From assembly GCF_000774145.1 (NCBI RefSeq), contig NZ_KN322985.1, positions 650,710-714,709 of the forward strand: DNA of 64,000 nt. The letters are read 5' to 3'. The position numbers and the translations under genes are program-made. The notes under the pieces are model-generated. The model did no database searches. It was not told the origin of the DNA and worked only from the letters and a program-made list of their open reading frames with translations. Below, in pieces: positions 34,189-43,124 of this stretch (position 1 is its first letter; each line of letters starts with the position of its first letter). This DNA is from Pseudomonas mediterranea CFBP 5447. Lineage in GTDB: Bacteria; Pseudomonadota; Gammaproteobacteria; Pseudomonadales; Pseudomonadaceae.

Positions 34189-36317
34189 CACGTACCTCCG
34201 TCGGTCAGGGCCGCGTCACTGCGCATGGCCAGTGAGTTGGGCATGGTTGTCAGGCCGAACTGGCCGGTAATCTGCTGCACCACCAGATTGGCCAACTGAC
34301 TGGCGCTGGCCTGATCCTGACCGTTGATGTAGATGTTGGCGGTCATGGTGTTTTGTTGGGTGCTGGTCTGGCTGCTGGTGAGGTCTTTGCTGACCTGTTC
34401 CGGGGCGTCGAGCTTGTCGGCTGGCGTGGCCAGCTTTTCACCCAGCCACTCACCGCCCCAACTGCCCGCCATGCTCCCCAGCAAACCACCGATCACGCCG
34501 CCCACCGCGGTTCCCAGGATCGGCACCACGCTGCCGATCATCGCGCCGGCAGCGGCACCGGCGTAGGTCCCTGCGAGCCCGCCACCGGCAGAACCCAATG
34601 CCCTGCCGACCGCCTTGTCATCGCCCTCTTGCAGGCCTTTGGCGACATCGTAGCCAGCGCTGAGCAACATCAGCGGCGCGGCACGGCGGGTGACCGCCGA
34701 GCCCATCCTGGCGGCGCCCAGCAAACGACTCTCGCTTGTCATGGACGGTACCGGGATGGAGGCCGACTTAGCGGCATTGCCTTGCCTGGCGCGTCGGGTC
34801 GTTTTCTTGCCCTTGCGACGCTGTTCCGGCGCATCGACCGTCAGGTCTTGCGCCTCGGAAATCTGCCTGGCGCCGGCCAGCGCCAGGAGTTTCGTCGCGG
34901 CAGCCGTAACGGCCGAAACCATCGCGACCTTGATCTCGGCGCCCCGTGCCAATGCCAGGGCGCCTGCGAGCACCAGCAGTCCGGCGGTCGCTTTCGGTTG
35001 CGCCTGGGCCACTTCGCTCAAGCCATCGGCCAGGGCGCCAAGCGATACCATGACGCCATCGGTCAACGGAGCCAGGGCATTGCCACCTTCAGCGAGCACC
35101 CGGTTCTTGCTGGCATCCAGCGCATTGAAGCGCCCTTGGGACGTGTTCCCCAACGCCTCGGCGGTGGCCGCCAGCGAGCCATTGAACTTCGGCAACGTCC
35201 CATCGGAGGTGCGTTCAGACACCAACGTAAACGCTTTCTGAACACCTTCCGGTTTCTTCAGCAGCTCCAGAATCGCCGCGTTGTCACCGAACAGCGCCTT
35301 GGTCAGCGCTTGTTTTTCTTGCGCAGGTTTCTGTTTGAGGGCTTCCAGCACCTGGTTGATCGTGCCGGGTGCGTCGTTGCGCAAGCCGTTGGCGATCACA
35401 GCAGGATCAAACTTGGGGTTCAGCTCCGCCCAAGCCTTGCGTTGCTCAGGCGTTGCCGCATTGCCCTGGGCCAATGCCGCGGTGAAACCTTTTGCCGCGT
35501 CACCGGCCTCCGCCTTGCTCACGCCGCTGTTCAGGAACGCCGCAGCGAGGGCCGCCACCTGTTCCGGGGTCATCCCCGCGGCGAGGCCCGCCTCGCCACT
35601 GCGCTGCACCACGGCGCCGATATCGGCCGCCTTGACATTCAGGCCGCTGTTGCCGAGGTGGTTGGTGGCATCTGCCAGCGTCTGGCGTTGCCCCCGATCC
35701 AGGTTCATCGAGTTGCGCCAACCCAGCAACATCTCGCTGGCGGTCTTGACGTCGAGGTTGAGCGACGACGCCATCACTGCGCTGTCGCGGGTGAAGCTCA
35801 GCAGTTCGTCCTGCCGCTTGACCGGATCGGATCCTTCTCCGACACCCGCCTTCGCCGCCGCCAGTTCGACCTGGACCAACTGAACCGCCGTTGCCCCGCT
35901 GGGCGCGACCTGTTTGTCGGCGGCCATTTTCAGGTTGGCCTGTGACAGCTGCTGCAACGCGGCCCTATCCAGCTTCAGCACCTGGTTGAGCTCGACCATC
36001 GCCAACTCGGTCGCCATCGCAGACTTGAGCAGACCCGGCGGCGCCTGCTGGTCAACGTCGGCCTTGAGCTTCGACTTCGGCTCACTGTTTGGCGCCGGCA
36101 CCGAAGCACCGGCCTTGAGCAACGACTGCTGCACCGACAGGGCGACATTCAACGAAGCCAGGGTTTCCCGCAGCTTGACCTGCTCCGACACCAGCAGGCG
36201 GATGTCGAGACTGGCCGTGCTCAGGGCCAGGTTCAGCCCCGACGTTTCAGACACACTGCCCAGTGACGGCAACTCGATGCTGGCCGCACCAGACAGCGAA
36301 TACTTACTCTCTGCCAT
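34188..36317 (-). CDS. Tape-measure protein of the P2-like tailocin
   Basis: A 709-residue tape-measure protein (P2 gpT family, somewhat shorter than P2's). The N-terminal 380 residues are helical, then a hydrophobic stretch near residue 450 and a Gly/Ala-rich membrane-active region (about 565-625, GGGLAGTYAGAAAGAMIG). At about 0.15 nm per residue it predicts a tail near 105 nm, longer than the Mu-like one from the same island. Confidence 0.88.
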   Translation of the reverse strand: MAESKYSLSGAASIELPSLGSVSETSGLNLALSTASLDIRLLVSEQVKLRETLASLNVALSVQQSLLKAGASVPAPNSEPKSKLKADVDQQAPPGLLKSAMATELAMVELNQVLKLDRAALQQLSQANLKMAADKQVAPSGATAVQLVQVELAAAKAGVGEGSDPVKRQDELLSFTRDSAVMASSLNLDVKTASEMLLGWRNSMNLDRGQRQTLADATNHLGNSGLNVKAADIGAVVQRSGEAGLAAGMTPEQVAALAAAFLNSGVSKAEAGDAAKGFTAALAQGNAATPEQRKAWAELNPKFDPAVIANGLRNDAPGTINQVLEALKQKPAQEKQALTKALFGDNAAILELLKKPEGVQKAFTLVSERTSDGTLPKFNGSLAATAEALGNTSQGRFNALDASKNRVLAEGGNALAPLTDGVMVSLGALADGLSEVAQAQPKATAGLLVLAGALALARGAEIKVAMVSAVTAAATKLLALAGARQISEAQDLTVDAPEQRRKGKKTTRRARQGNAAKSASIPVPSMTSESRLLGAARMGSAVTRRAAPLMLLSAGYDVAKGLQEGDDKAVGRALGSAGGGLAGTYAGAAAGAMIGSVVPILGTAVGGVIGGLLGSMAGSWGGEWLGEKLATPADKLDAPEQVSKDLTSSQTSTQQNTMTANIYINGQDQASASQLANLVVQQITGQFGLTTMPNSLAMRSDAALTDGGT

Positions 36318-36323
36318 CCCGCT

Positions 36324-37030
36324 CTACTCCTGTTTCACGCCAAGGCGAGTGATCGCGATGTCGTAACGGCGCAATGCCTTGCCGGCGTCCCATTCCAGAA
36401 TCTCCGCCTCACTTACGGGGTAAATGAGCGGCACCACATCGAGGATCACTTCGATGTCGCGCTCCGAAAGAAGTCCGCCGGTTTGTTTAAAAAATCGTCG
36501 ATGCGCACCTGCAGTTGTGTCCAGTCGGGCACGGTCAGCAGGTCCAGATCGGGCAGCATCAGGCCGGTGCAATGGGCGGTGATGAACTCCGCGCGTTCCT
36601 TGGCCGTCTTCAGTTTTTTCATCGCCTTGGTGGCTCGCAACACCGGCATTTCCAGGGTCAACGAGGTCACGCTGCGGCCCGCCACGTTGAGCGGTTGCAG
36701 CAGTTGCACCTGATCGGGATCGGCCGCTGCGTGGTCCGTCTCGGCGACCTGTGCGAGGAAATACGCCGCCGGGCGGGTCGACATGTCGTGCACGTACTGG
36801 GCGATGCTCACGTAGTCCGGTCGCTTGAGCTGATCCAGCTCTTTGACCGACAGGCCGGTGGCCAATTTGGCCAGCTCGAAGAACTGGTCGTCCTCATCGT
36901 CGCCGGCACGGGCCAGGGCGTCTTTCTGTGCGGCGTAGAACAGGGGTTGGAGTTGCAGCCGGTCGATCTGCGATCCGTCGTCACCGGTGATGGGTGATAG
37001 CAGAGGGTGTTGGGGAGGCGTCCAGGACAT
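36324..37030 (-). CDS. gpE-E' frameshift fusion (tail assembly chaperone, long form)
   Basis: A -1 shift at 36485-36494 takes ribosomes into a frame that ends at 36324, adding KQTGGLLSERDIEVILDVV and further residues with LIYPVSEAEILEWDAGKA. The extension contains the conserved YPVSEAEILEW type motif of P2 E' proteins, lacks its own credible start, and ends six bases before the tape-measure ATG. Confidence 0.83.
36446..37030 (-). CDS. P2 gpE-like tail assembly chaperone with duplicated domain
   Basis: A 194-residue chaperone. Residues about 20-90 and 115-187 are two copies of the same domain, aligned on TGLSVKELDQLKRPDY and TGLMLPDLDLLTVPDW and ending RPAAYF and KPADFF. P2 gpE has one such domain. 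Near the end lies a double slippery sequence, so a longer E-E' form is expected. It precedes the tape-measure gene as in P2. Confidence 0.85.
   Translation of the reverse strand: MSWTPPQHPLLSPITGDDGSQIDRLQLQPLFYAAQKDALARAGDDEDDQFFELAKLATGLSVKELDQLKRPDYVSIAQYVHDMSTRPAAYFLAQVAETDHAAADPDQVQLLQPLNVAGRSVTSLTLEMPVLRATKAMKKLKTAKERAEFITAHCTGLMLPDLDLLTVPDWTQLQVRIDDFLNKPADFFRSATSK
36485..36494 (-). promoter_or_regulatory. Double -1 slippery sequence, T TTT TTA AAC
   Basis: In the gpE frame codons read GAT TTT TTA AAC. Two overlapping X XXY YYZ heptamers are present: T TTT TTA and T TTA AAC, the latter identical to the coronavirus slippery site. Confidence 0.85.
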
Positions 37031-37060
37031 GAATCAGTTCCTTGGGTGAATGTGGGCCCC

Positions 37061-37153
37061 TTGTGGGAGCGAGCCTGCTCGCGAATGCGCCAGTACCTTC
37101 AGCATCAAGGTGCCTGGCACACCGCTATCGCGAGCAGGCTCGCTCCCACAGGG
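37061..37153. repeat. Inverted REP pair between FII and E genes
   Basis: TTGTGGGAGCGAGCCTGC plus TCGCGA at the left and CTATCGCGAGCAGGCTCGC plus TCCCACAGG at the right. Confidence 0.9.
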
Positions 37154-37171
37154 ACTGTGTTCAACTGAGGT

Positions 37172-37678
37172 TCAAGGCAACAGCACCGCACGGCGCGCAT
37201 CGCCGAGAATGTCGACGCCGTTGAGCACGAACTTCTGGGTGCGCACGTCGATGTCGATCACCGGAACGCCGTTTTCCAGGCGGTTGTAGGTGCGGCACGA
37301 CAGCTCGAGATTGGTCTTGGGCTTATCGCCCATCTTCAGCGCGGTCTCTTCCAGGGATTTCAGCTTGCCGCCGACGGTGTGGTAGGTGAACCAGGTGTTG
37401 CCGTCCTGATCCTGGCCGGCTTCCCGCACGTTCAGCAGGATGTCGTCACCGACACTGACGCCCAGCGCCAGCATGATTTCCGGGCCGACACCTTGCAGGC
37501 TGAGCTTGGCGTTGAGGGCCTTGCCGCCCTTGGCCATTTCCTCGGTGATGAAGCGCCCGCCGCGCATCTCTTCCATGTCGAACTCGATCTTCGGCGGGGT
37601 GAATTCTTCCACGGTCGCCGACAACGGCAGGCCTTGCAGGGTGGCCGCGATGGCCTGTCTTACGCGGTTGGTAAACAT
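37172..37678 (-). CDS. P2 FII-like tail tube protein
   Basis: A 168-residue major tail tube protein of the P2 FII family (PKIEFDMEEMRGGRF and NGVPVIDIDVRTQKFVLNG). Forms the inner tube of the P2-like tailocin. Its start overlaps the sheath stop by one base. Confidence 0.94.
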   Translation of the reverse strand: MFTNRVRQAIAATLQGLPLSATVEEFTPPKIEFDMEEMRGGRFITEEMAKGGKALNAKLSLQGVGPEIMLALGVSVGDDILLNVREAGQDQDGNTWFTYHTVGGKLKSLEETALKMGDKPKTNLELSCRTYNRLENGVPVIDIDVRTQKFVLNGVDILGDARRAVLLP

Positions 37679-38844
37679 TAGAGAACGTCCTCCAGGAACT
37701 GCTCGATGATTTCATCGCGGGCGTTGAGTTGATAAATCATGTGTTCGTTCGGCGCGTAGCGGCCGTAGTCGATCACCACGTACCAGGTGCCGTTCTTGTA
37801 CTTCTCGACACTGTTGAGTTCCGGGTGCAGGTACACGCTGCCGCCCGGGATGGTTTCGTCGGCCACCAGGGTTTGCAGCCAGTCGTTGATGCGCTTGACC
37901 TCCTGGTCCATGAAGGACTTGGTCAGGTTCTTCGCCATGGCTTTCTGGCCAGCCTTGACCAGCTTGCGGCTGATGGCATCCTCCAGGCCGACGTAGCTGA
38001 TGAACTTGCCGGTAATGGAGCGGTTGCCCAGCAGCGAGAAGCCACCGAGGATGGTCCGGGCGTAGTAGCTGACGCCGTAGCGGTTGAGCAGGTCGCCTTC
38101 GGTGGACGTGTCGAGGATGTTGTATTCCACGGTGCGCGAAACGTCCTCGGCATAGGTCACCTGGTTGCCCGGGCTCTCCCATTGCTTGACCTTGGCGAGC
38201 GCGGCGATGGCCAGGCTCGACGGGGCCAGGAAGACGTTTTTCTTCGCGGCCTTGGAGTACACCGCCGGCATGTTGTGCACCACCAGGCAACGGTCGAAAC
38301 CGAGGTCGGCGCCGCCCAACTCCTGGCTATAAGTCACTTGATCGGCGACCGCGACATCCTTGCCGTCGAGTACAACGCGAGCCTTGATGCGCTTGCCGAA
38401 CGAGGCGAACTCGCTGGCCACCGCCTTGGTGCCGGTGAAGCCCGGCGCGCCAATGATGGTCAGGTCTTCAGCCACGCCACTCAAGGCCGCCAGGCCCAGC
38501 TTGCGACCGGTCTGCGCTTCGATGCCGCCGATGACGTTGTTCTGCGTATCGGCGGGGGTGGCGCCCTCTTCGACGATCACCACGTAGACCGGCACCTTGA
38601 CCACTTTGAGGATCTGGAACACCGCGTGATACAGCGTACCGGCTTCGGTGCCGGTCGGATCGAGCAGCGCCTGGGTGGTGAAGCTGTTGATGCGGAACGG
38701 GGCGTTGCGCGGAATCAGCGGATCGGCCTTCGGCGCGGTGCCGACCAGCCCGATGACGTTGTCCCCCAGGCCACCCATGGCCTCGGGAGATTCGGTGGCA
38801 TTGACGGTAATGCCGTTGTGCTCGAAGTTCAAAACCTCAGCCAT
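37678..38844 (-). CDS. P2 FI-like tail sheath protein
   Basis: A 388-residue contractile sheath protein of the P2 FI family, as in R-type pyocins. N terminus NGITVNATESPEAMGGLGDN and C-terminal core FMDQEVKRINDWLQTLVAD are conserved. Together with the tube gene it starts the second half of the P2-like module, after tandem terminators. Confidence 0.95.
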   Translation of the reverse strand: MAEVLNFEHNGITVNATESPEAMGGLGDNVIGLVGTAPKADPLIPRNAPFRINSFTTQALLDPTGTEAGTLYHAVFQILKVVKVPVYVVIVEEGATPADTQNNVIGGIEAQTGRKLGLAALSGVAEDLTIIGAPGFTGTKAVASEFASFGKRIKARVVLDGKDVAVADQVTYSQELGGADLGFDRCLVVHNMPAVYSKAAKKNVFLAPSSLAIAALAKVKQWESPGNQVTYAEDVSRTVEYNILDTSTEGDLLNRYGVSYYARTILGGFSLLGNRSITGKFISYVGLEDAISRKLVKAGQKAMAKNLTKSFMDQEVKRINDWLQTLVADETIPGGSVYLHPELNSVEKYKNGTWYVVIDYGRYAPNEHMIYQLNARDEIIEQFLEDVL

Positions 38845-38846
38845 GG

Positions 38847-39056
38847 TTATTCAGCCTTTTTGGTGGCGGCCTTTTTGGCCGGTTGGGATGTAGAGGCCGC
38901 ATCGGCAACCTCGGTGTTTTTCAGCGCCAGGCGACCGGCGCTGCGCAAGGCGCTGGCCTCGATGTCGAGCAGGTCGAGTTCCTGGCCGATGCTCGACCAG
39001 TGGCCGCCGCCGGTGGGGAATGGAACGAGTACGGTGTAGGTTTGGCGTAGTGCCAT
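38847..39056 (-). CDS. Small hypothetical protein before the sheath gene
   Basis: A 69-residue protein starting MALRQTYTVLVPFPTGGGHW and ending in an Ala/Lys-rich tail (PAKKAATKKAE). It sits between the fibre unit and sheath gene, two bases from the latter; GGAGAAAC precedes its ATG. Its relatives, as far as I can tell, occur at this place in Pseudomonas tailocins. Function unknown. Confidence 0.7.
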   Translation of the reverse strand: MALRQTYTVLVPFPTGGGHWSSIGQELDLLDIEASALRSAGRLALKNTEVADAASTSQPAKKAATKKAE

Positions 39057-39076
39057 TGGGTTTCTCCAGATACGAA

Positions 39077-39100
39077 AAAGCCCCTTCGGGAAGGGGCTTT
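39077..39100 (-). terminator. Terminator hairpin inside the P2-like module (second of two)
   Basis: AAAGCCCCTTC / GAAGGGGCTTT stem followed on the minus strand by TTTTTCG. Confidence 0.8.
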
Positions 39101-39120
39101 CAGGGTTTGACGGGAAAGAA

Positions 39121-39145
39121 AACGCCCCGTCGGTGCGGGGCGTTT
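39121..39145 (-). terminator. Terminator hairpin inside the P2-like module (first of two)
   Basis: AACGCCCCG / CGGGGCGTT stem followed on the minus strand by TTTTCTTT; just after the fibre chaperone gene. Confidence 0.75.
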
Positions 39146-39155
39146 ATTGGGGTTG

Positions 39156-39566
39156 TTAGCTGATCCATTCGGGCTTCGCCGGCCGATAATCTATGACCGG
39201 GAATTTCCCAGCGGCAGGCCAGTCGCGCAGCAACTGACGCCAGGCCAGCAGCTCGCTATATTGCTCGGCAATCAAACTAGTAGGTAGTCCGATGTCAACC
39301 TCATCACGATGGCGGGAGACCAGCCATTCCGTTCGGCTCAGCTCACCATCACGCCAAGCCCGCTCGCTGGCCTCCAATTGCTCCAGAGTAAGCGGCACGA
39401 CAGAGGCCAATACAGGCCACCCATCGCTCTCTACTGCCAAAGCATGACCAGCAAGTGCACGGTATTCGCTTTCGCTCAATTCAATGCACGTTTTCCCCAT
39501 GGCGTTGCCATAAAGAGCACCCGGGTAAAGCCCTAGTGTTTCAGGGCAAAAGAAAAATTTACTCAT
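39156..39566 (-). CDS. Tail fibre assembly chaperone of the P2-like tailocin
   Basis: A 136-residue fibre assembly protein. The N terminus FFFCPETLGLYPGALYG and the C-terminal LEASERAWRDGELSRTEWLV, RHRDE and LLAWRQLLRDWP blocks are typical of chaperones encoded directly after tail fibres. The ATG is two bases after the fibre stop. P2 gpG position. Confidence 0.88.
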   Translation of the reverse strand: MSKFFFCPETLGLYPGALYGNAMGKTCIELSESEYRALAGHALAVESDGWPVLASVVPLTLEQLEASERAWRDGELSRTEWLVSRHRDEVDIGLPTSLIAEQYSELLAWRQLLRDWPAAGKFPVIDYRPAKPEWIS

Positions 39567-39568
39567 AG

Positions 39569-41497
39569 TCAATTACCCAATGCGAAATAGAAGACGTCAC
39601 GGGTACCGGAGCCTTCATTGCCGGATGCCGAGTCAATACTGATAACGGCCTGAGCCAGTCCAGACGGTACCGCTTGATAGGTTTCTCCGCCGTTGAGGAA
39701 GACCGTATTGCGCCTGATTGCCAGAACACCGAAAGATGCATTTGGGAAAGCCATCGGCAGCGTAACTGTGGCGATTCCACCATTGGTACCGTTTGTGGTT
39801 ATTTGAGTAGTGGCCCATTGGATGATCAGACCGCCAAGCCAAGAAGGGAGGGCCAGATAACCGTTCTGCCCGACGAGGAATGAGACGCCCCAGCGCAGTT
39901 TTTTCGGCGTCACAATAGTGCTGTCATCGATACCCGCGTTGGTAAGCGCCTGTGTTGCAATCTTCGCGGTACCCCGATTAGTTTCAGTAGCTTGCGCCGC
40001 CAGCATCTGTAGCGCCGCTATGTCGATATTTCCTTGGTTAATCGGCGCGTTCCAGGCCTTGATGCACCATATAACCGACAAGTTGCGCGGCCGAGTGACA
40101 CCAGTGCCACTGGATACCGGCAGCAGGGCAGAAGCCGCGTTATAGACGACATCAGCACCGGGATAATCAGCGTTTCCAAGCCCATCAAGGCCCAAGTCCG
40201 AACGAATAGTCGCGTCTGATCCTGTCGAATGCAGTCCAACCACTGCTGATGCTGCGCTAGTGGGGTCGAATGGAACAAGCGATCCCTTTTGAAAGCTCCC
40301 CAGCGCACGCCCCACATCCACGCCACGCCCATGATCCCAGCCACGAAGGAATTCGCCACGCGACTCAGGTAAGCGGAAATTACCGGCACCTTCATCCCCC
40401 TTGTTGAAGATAGTGCCGAGAAATGACGCTAAGTCAGGGTAAGCGGCGACGCTCCTTACGCTTCCATCCAATTCCAAGAAACCGGGCGCCACTTTGTCGA
40501 CCGGAAATGCCACCACTACACCGACCGGCAGCGCTGAGGCTTGGGAGATAATCGACTCGATTTCTGGCTTCGTGTAGGTGTCCTTGATACCGAAACCTGC
40601 CAACGTTTCAGGGTTGGATCCGCCAGTTGCACGGCCATATTTATCGACTGTCAGACTTTTATAAGTGCCTGCCAGAATGCCTGTTCGACCAGCGAGCATT
40701 TCAAAATTCAGCGCGCTGGTGCCCAACGTAATCGGACCATTAGTAACCAGGTGCCAAAGCGAATCGCCGTTCGCGATACCCTCCTCGACCATCACCATCA
40801 GACCTGGAGTCACCTTCGCGCTGGTGTTGGAATCAACCGAGCGAGTCCACGCTCCACCGGCCACAACATAAATACCGTTTTCCTTGGCAGTCGTTTGGGC
40901 CGTCACCAACACCCGTTGACCGGCCACCACAGCAATACCGTCGATTTGCTGCACACCACTCAGAACGATATTTCCCGTGGTGGCCACCCGAACCGATTGC
41001 TTGCCATCGAGTTTCGCCAACTCGTCAGCGAGGTAACTCATCACCCACGCCCGCGTCGCCTTGACGACCGTATCGTCAATCAGCAACGTCACCAACGCCG
41101 CATTACTGGTTTCAAAAATAGACCGGATATAAAACTCTTTCCCCGAACCGGACGTCGCCAACACCGGCTTGAACGACTCCGGATATTTGACAATCGCATA
41201 CAGAACCCCGGTATCGGTCCAGATCCCGGCCTCACGCACATACCAGCCGCCCACTTCAGGCGGGATGGTCACTTCGGCCAGCAACCAACTCGGGTTTTTC
41301 TCATCCTGGAACAGTGCATTGAGCGGCCCGCGCCAGACTTCGCGCTTGAGCGCGGTAGCGGTTGCCGCCGGATTGTAGACCGAGCCGCCGCCGTCACCGA
41401 CGGAAAGCTGCGACAGCTTGATGGGTGTGCCTGCTGCCTTGCAGGCGGTTTCGTAGGCGATGCCTGCATCGGTGAGCAGGGTGTAATAGTCAGCCAT
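39569..41497 (-). CDS. Tail fibre of the P2-like tailocin (gpH type)
   Basis: A 642-residue fibre. Residues 1-150 are the P2 gpH-like attachment domain (YYTLLTDAGIAYETACKAAG), residues about 350-420 a tail-collar domain (GFLELDGS and NFRLPESRGEFLRGWDHGRG), and the C-terminal 90 residues a receptor-binding tip. It determines target range. A DDSTIVTPKKLRWG segment is shared with the fibre of the Mu-like tailocin. The fibre/collar part has somewhat lower GC than the baseplate genes. Confidence 0.93.
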   Translation of the reverse strand: MADYYTLLTDAGIAYETACKAAGTPIKLSQLSVGDGGGSVYNPAATATALKREVWRGPLNALFQDEKNPSWLLAEVTIPPEVGGWYVREAGIWTDTGVLYAIVKYPESFKPVLATSGSGKEFYIRSIFETSNAALVTLLIDDTVVKATRAWVMSYLADELAKLDGKQSVRVATTGNIVLSGVQQIDGIAVVAGQRVLVTAQTTAKENGIYVVAGGAWTRSVDSNTSAKVTPGLMVMVEEGIANGDSLWHLVTNGPITLGTSALNFEMLAGRTGILAGTYKSLTVDKYGRATGGSNPETLAGFGIKDTYTKPEIESIISQASALPVGVVVAFPVDKVAPGFLELDGSVRSVAAYPDLASFLGTIFNKGDEGAGNFRLPESRGEFLRGWDHGRGVDVGRALGSFQKGSLVPFDPTSAASAVVGLHSTGSDATIRSDLGLDGLGNADYPGADVVYNAASALLPVSSGTGVTRPRNLSVIWCIKAWNAPINQGNIDIAALQMLAAQATETNRGTAKIATQALTNAGIDDSTIVTPKKLRWGVSFLVGQNGYLALPSWLGGLIIQWATTQITTNGTNGGIATVTLPMAFPNASFGVLAIRRNTVFLNGGETYQAVPSGLAQAVISIDSASGNEGSGTRDVFYFALGN

Positions 41498-42132
41498 TAG
41501 GCCCCCTGTGGATAAATGGTGGAAGTTTCGACGGCGTAGAGCCCGGCAACCATGAAGGCCTGTCCCGAGGCTTCAAGCCCTTCGATGACAATTGGATAAA
41601 CCGTGGTCAGCTCGCCGCACAAGGTGGTGGCACCTATGACGTGTCGGCCGGATGCGCTCAAACCGACTGAAACCTTCAAGATGTCTCGTTCGCTTTTGGC
41701 ATCGGCCAGACGCCGGTCGAGACGGGCGTCGATTTCTTCGCTGTAAGGCTGTTCGGTAAAAGCCCTGACGGAAAAGCTGTAGGGCGAACCAACGGGCGTT
41801 TGCTCATACCAGGCGCGAACTTCGGGCGTCAGTTGCAACCCCTTGGCCGCGTTTTCCAACGCCTTGCGCGTCCCGGCCTGCCGGGCAGTGGGCCATGCGA
41901 GTTCAACGGTCAGGCGTTTTTCAGCCTCGGGGGCCGTGGTGCTCCACTCGTTGACCCCGCGATCTGCTGCGAGATACGGCAGGAATGCCGCGGGCGTGGC
42001 AGCCGGGTTCATCAGCTCGGGAAACGGCGGATCGATACGTTCAAGCAGCCGGGCGAAACCGATATCCAGCGCCCTTTCCAGCGCAGAGCTGCTCACCGGT
42101 AGCAGGCTTGGGGTCGGGGTGTCGTCACTCAT
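41497..42132 (-). CDS. P2 gpI-like baseplate protein
   Basis: A 211-residue tail protein I (SLLPVSSSALERALDIGFARL and LPYLAADRGVNEW). Joins baseplate and fibre in P2-like tails. The start MSDDTP overlaps the J gene stop by four bases; a longer in-frame extension lies inside the J gene and is not needed. Confidence 0.92.
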   Translation of the reverse strand: MSDDTPTPSLLPVSSSALERALDIGFARLLERIDPPFPELMNPAATPAAFLPYLAADRGVNEWSTTAPEAEKRLTVELAWPTARQAGTRKALENAAKGLQLTPEVRAWYEQTPVGSPYSFSVRAFTEQPYSEEIDARLDRRLADAKSERDILKVSVGLSASGRHVIGATTLCGELTTVYPIVIEGLEASGQAFMVAGLYAVETSTIYPQGA

Positions 42133-43124
42133 AACGTGTCCACCTCGACCGCGACACCCGTGCAATACGGCGCCTGGAACGCCGTGGTCACGATCGGCGC
42201 CAACGGTTCGAGAATCTCGAGCCGAACCGCACCGGCGCTGTGCAATGTGTAGTCGATCCAGCTTGGGTCCACCCGGCCTTCCAGGCGATGGCATGCTTCG
42301 GCGTATTCCTGCAATTGCCGTTGCGCAGCCGCCTGGGTCAAGCCCGAGTCAGGGCCCGGATTGATCTTCGCCACGACGCGAATCTTGTAGGGTTTGATCT
42401 GCGCGGCCTGGACGATGACCTGGTCCGTTTCCGGTCGTACATCGGGCCGGGCGAAATGTTGGCGAACACCCTCGAGCAATGCCTCGGATGGCGTGCCGTC
42501 GCCCTCACGAGACAACACCGTCACCGTGACTTCACCCGGCGCTGTCCGGCGTCCGTTGCCATCTTTGACCTGGGCGGCAAGCCCATCCGGGTCGAAGGTG
42601 TAGGTCACCGTCACGACCCCCGCCGCACTGCTGTCCACCTTTACTGCGGGGCGTTCGCCAAGGGTAAAAATTTCCCGACGATACTGCATGCGGGAGCCGG
42701 CCGCCGGAGCATGGGGCGCGAGGTAATAACGCAACCGGGCGTCATCGTCGCTCTCGTAGACCGGGGCGATAGGTGGGAACGCCGCCGGATCGCCCGGGTC
42801 GAGCAGCTGGCGTTCGAGCCCCATGTCGGCCAGGCGGGCATCGAGGTTACTGCCAGTGGCCCACCACGCCAGCATCTGCTTGATCCGGGCGTTGTATTTG
42901 CGTTCGTGGGTTTGCAAGCGCACGCAGAAGGCCTCGAGGGCCAGAGTCAGCAACTCGCTTTCGTTTTCCAGGCTGACCGCAAGCCTCGCCGCGCTGTCGG
43001 GGGAGCGTGCACCGACGTACTCGACCACGAAGGTCTTGAACTCGGCGAGCAGATCCTCGAAAGCATCGACAGTGACGATGGCCGGTTCGGCCAATTGGTT
43101 CTGGCCGGGTATCAACATGCTCAT
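42129..43124 (-). CDS. P2 gpJ-like baseplate wedge protein
   Basis: A 331-residue baseplate J-family protein (MLAWWATGSNLDARLADMGLE split around NLDAR, then RLRYYLAPHAPAAGS). The counterpart of Mu gp47 in the other module, but not closely similar to it. Overlaps W and I genes by four bases each. Confidence 0.93.
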   Translation of the reverse strand: MSMLIPGQNQLAEPAIVTVDAFEDLLAEFKTFVVEYVGARSPDSAARLAVSLENESELLTLALEAFCVRLQTHERKYNARIKQMLAWWATGSNLDARLADMGLERQLLDPGDPAAFPPIAPVYESDDDARLRYYLAPHAPAAGSRMQYRREIFTLGERPAVKVDSSAAGVVTVTYTFDPDGLAAQVKDGNGRRTAPGEVTVTVLSREGDGTPSEALLEGVRQHFARPDVRPETDQVIVQAAQIKPYKIRVVAKINPGPDSGLTQAAAQRQLQEYAEACHRLEGRVDPSWIDYTLHSAGAVRLEILEPLAPIVTTAFQAPYCTGVAVEVDTL

